DNA from: Pelagimonas phthalicica
Lineage (GTDB): Bacteria > Pseudomonadota > Alphaproteobacteria > Rhodobacterales > Rhodobacteraceae
Assembly (NCBI RefSeq): GCF_004364805.1
Contig: NZ_SOAP01000002.1
Coordinates: 620,001-684,000, forward strand
Direction of reading: 5' to 3'
Length of the DNA: 64,000 nt
Translations under genes and position numbers: made by a program
The notes under the pieces: model-generated
Told to the model about the DNA's origin: nothing
The model's input: only the letters and a program-made list of their open reading frames with translations
The model's database searches: none
Shown here: positions 63,669 to 64,000 of the stretch, piece after piece
How the letters are laid out: each line of letters begins with the position of its first letter
Position numbering within the stretch: position 1 is the first letter of the stretch

Positions 63669-64000
63669 ATGAGCCAAATCGATTCACTGCCGCCTCTGCG
63701 CGACGTCATCGCAACCCATCAGCTCAAGGCGAAAAAGGCGCTGGGGCAGAATTTTCTGCTCGACCTGAACCTGACCTCACGCATTGCCCGCATCGCCGGT
63801 GATCTTTCCAACACCGATGTGATCGAAGTCGGCCCGGGCCCCGGTGGTCTTACCCGTGGCTTGCTGGCCGAAGGGGCGCGCAAAGTGCTCGCCATCGAAA
63901 AAGACAGCCGCTGCCTTCCGGCCCTCCAGCAAATCCAGGACCTCTATCCTGACCGGTTTTCCTTTGTCGAAGGCGACGCTCTTCAGATTGACCCTTTGGC
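63669..64000 (+). CDS. rsmA: 16S rRNA (adenine-N6)-dimethyltransferase, partial
   Basis: The first 110 codons of RsmA/KsgA, which dimethylates two adjacent adenines near the 3' end of 16S r[22 protein letters not shown] is followed by the family signature [11 protein letters not shown], then the SAM-binding motif [17 protein letters not shown], motif II region [13 protein letters not shown] and VEGDALQID. It is truncated by the window edge. The start is ATG 63669. Confidence 0.94.
   Translation, partial: MSQIDSLPPLRDVIATHQLKAKKALGQNFLLDLNLTSRIARIAGDLSNTDVIEVGPGPGGLTRGLLAEGARKVLAIEKDSRCLPALQQIQDLYPDRFSFVEGDALQIDPL

Noticed and set aside
1-64000. tRNA, rRNA, CRISPR or insertion sequence
   Set aside because: No T-loop-like motif with matching acceptor stem, repeat-spacer array, transposase or terminal repeat was found in any intergenic stretch.

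Overview
The window is a chromosomal segment of an alphaproteobacterium, almost certainly a member of the Rhodobacteraceae (Roseobacter group). This is inferred from the moderately high G+C, the protein sequences, and above all a complete Rhodobacter-type gene transfer agent (GTA) cluster on the minus strand. I see no rRNA, tRNA, CRISPR array, insertion sequence or integrase. Genes are densely packed, and many neighbours overlap by the ATGA or TAATG arrangements typical of translational coupling.

Region 1 (1-6728, minus) is a leucine/isovalerate catabolic operon: ivd, a small LprI-like secreted protein gene, an acyl-CoA synthetase, mccB and the start of mccA, which runs off the left edge. A perfect palindrome lies just upstream of ivd. 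Region 2 (6936-30819) is housekeeping: a DegT-type aminotransferase, gph, glmU-glmS, a PNPOx-like gene coupled to a DNA alkylation repair gene, moaA, anmK, tyrS, two cyclophilins, pgk, an FtsB-like gene, the pyruvate dehydrogenase operon (pdhA, a VOC gene, pdhB, pdhC) and cysE.

Region 3 (30913-45329, minus) is the GTA cluster. All expected structural genes are present and intact in the canonical order: small and large terminase, portal, gp3.5, prohead protease, major capsid, connector, closure, tail terminator, tail tube, gp10/gp10.1, tape measure, distal tail, hub, NlpC/P60 peptidase and the 1313-residue megatron protein. The sequence also shows a terminator-like hairpin in the 5' leader before gp1, a 17-bp perfect inverted repeat between that leader and the divergent aminotransferase operon, and structured non-coding gaps after the terminase and the capsid genes. 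I consider these the most interesting signals.

Region 4 (45657-50184, plus) holds a coupled aminotransferase / isocitrate-lyase-like / TfoX-C trio and a NIT-domain chemoreceptor with a CtrA-like box upstream. Region 5 (50240-64000) holds ndk, a DUF1835-like gene with a probable C-terminal frameshift, an ABC-F ATPase, marC, a retropepsin-like protease, holC-pepA, and the envelope cluster lptF-lptG-lptD-surA-pdxA-rsmA, with rsmA cut by the right edge. Short hairpin repeats occur between genes. One family has two clear copies (28453-28502 and 54869-54930) and a weaker third (1766-1850).
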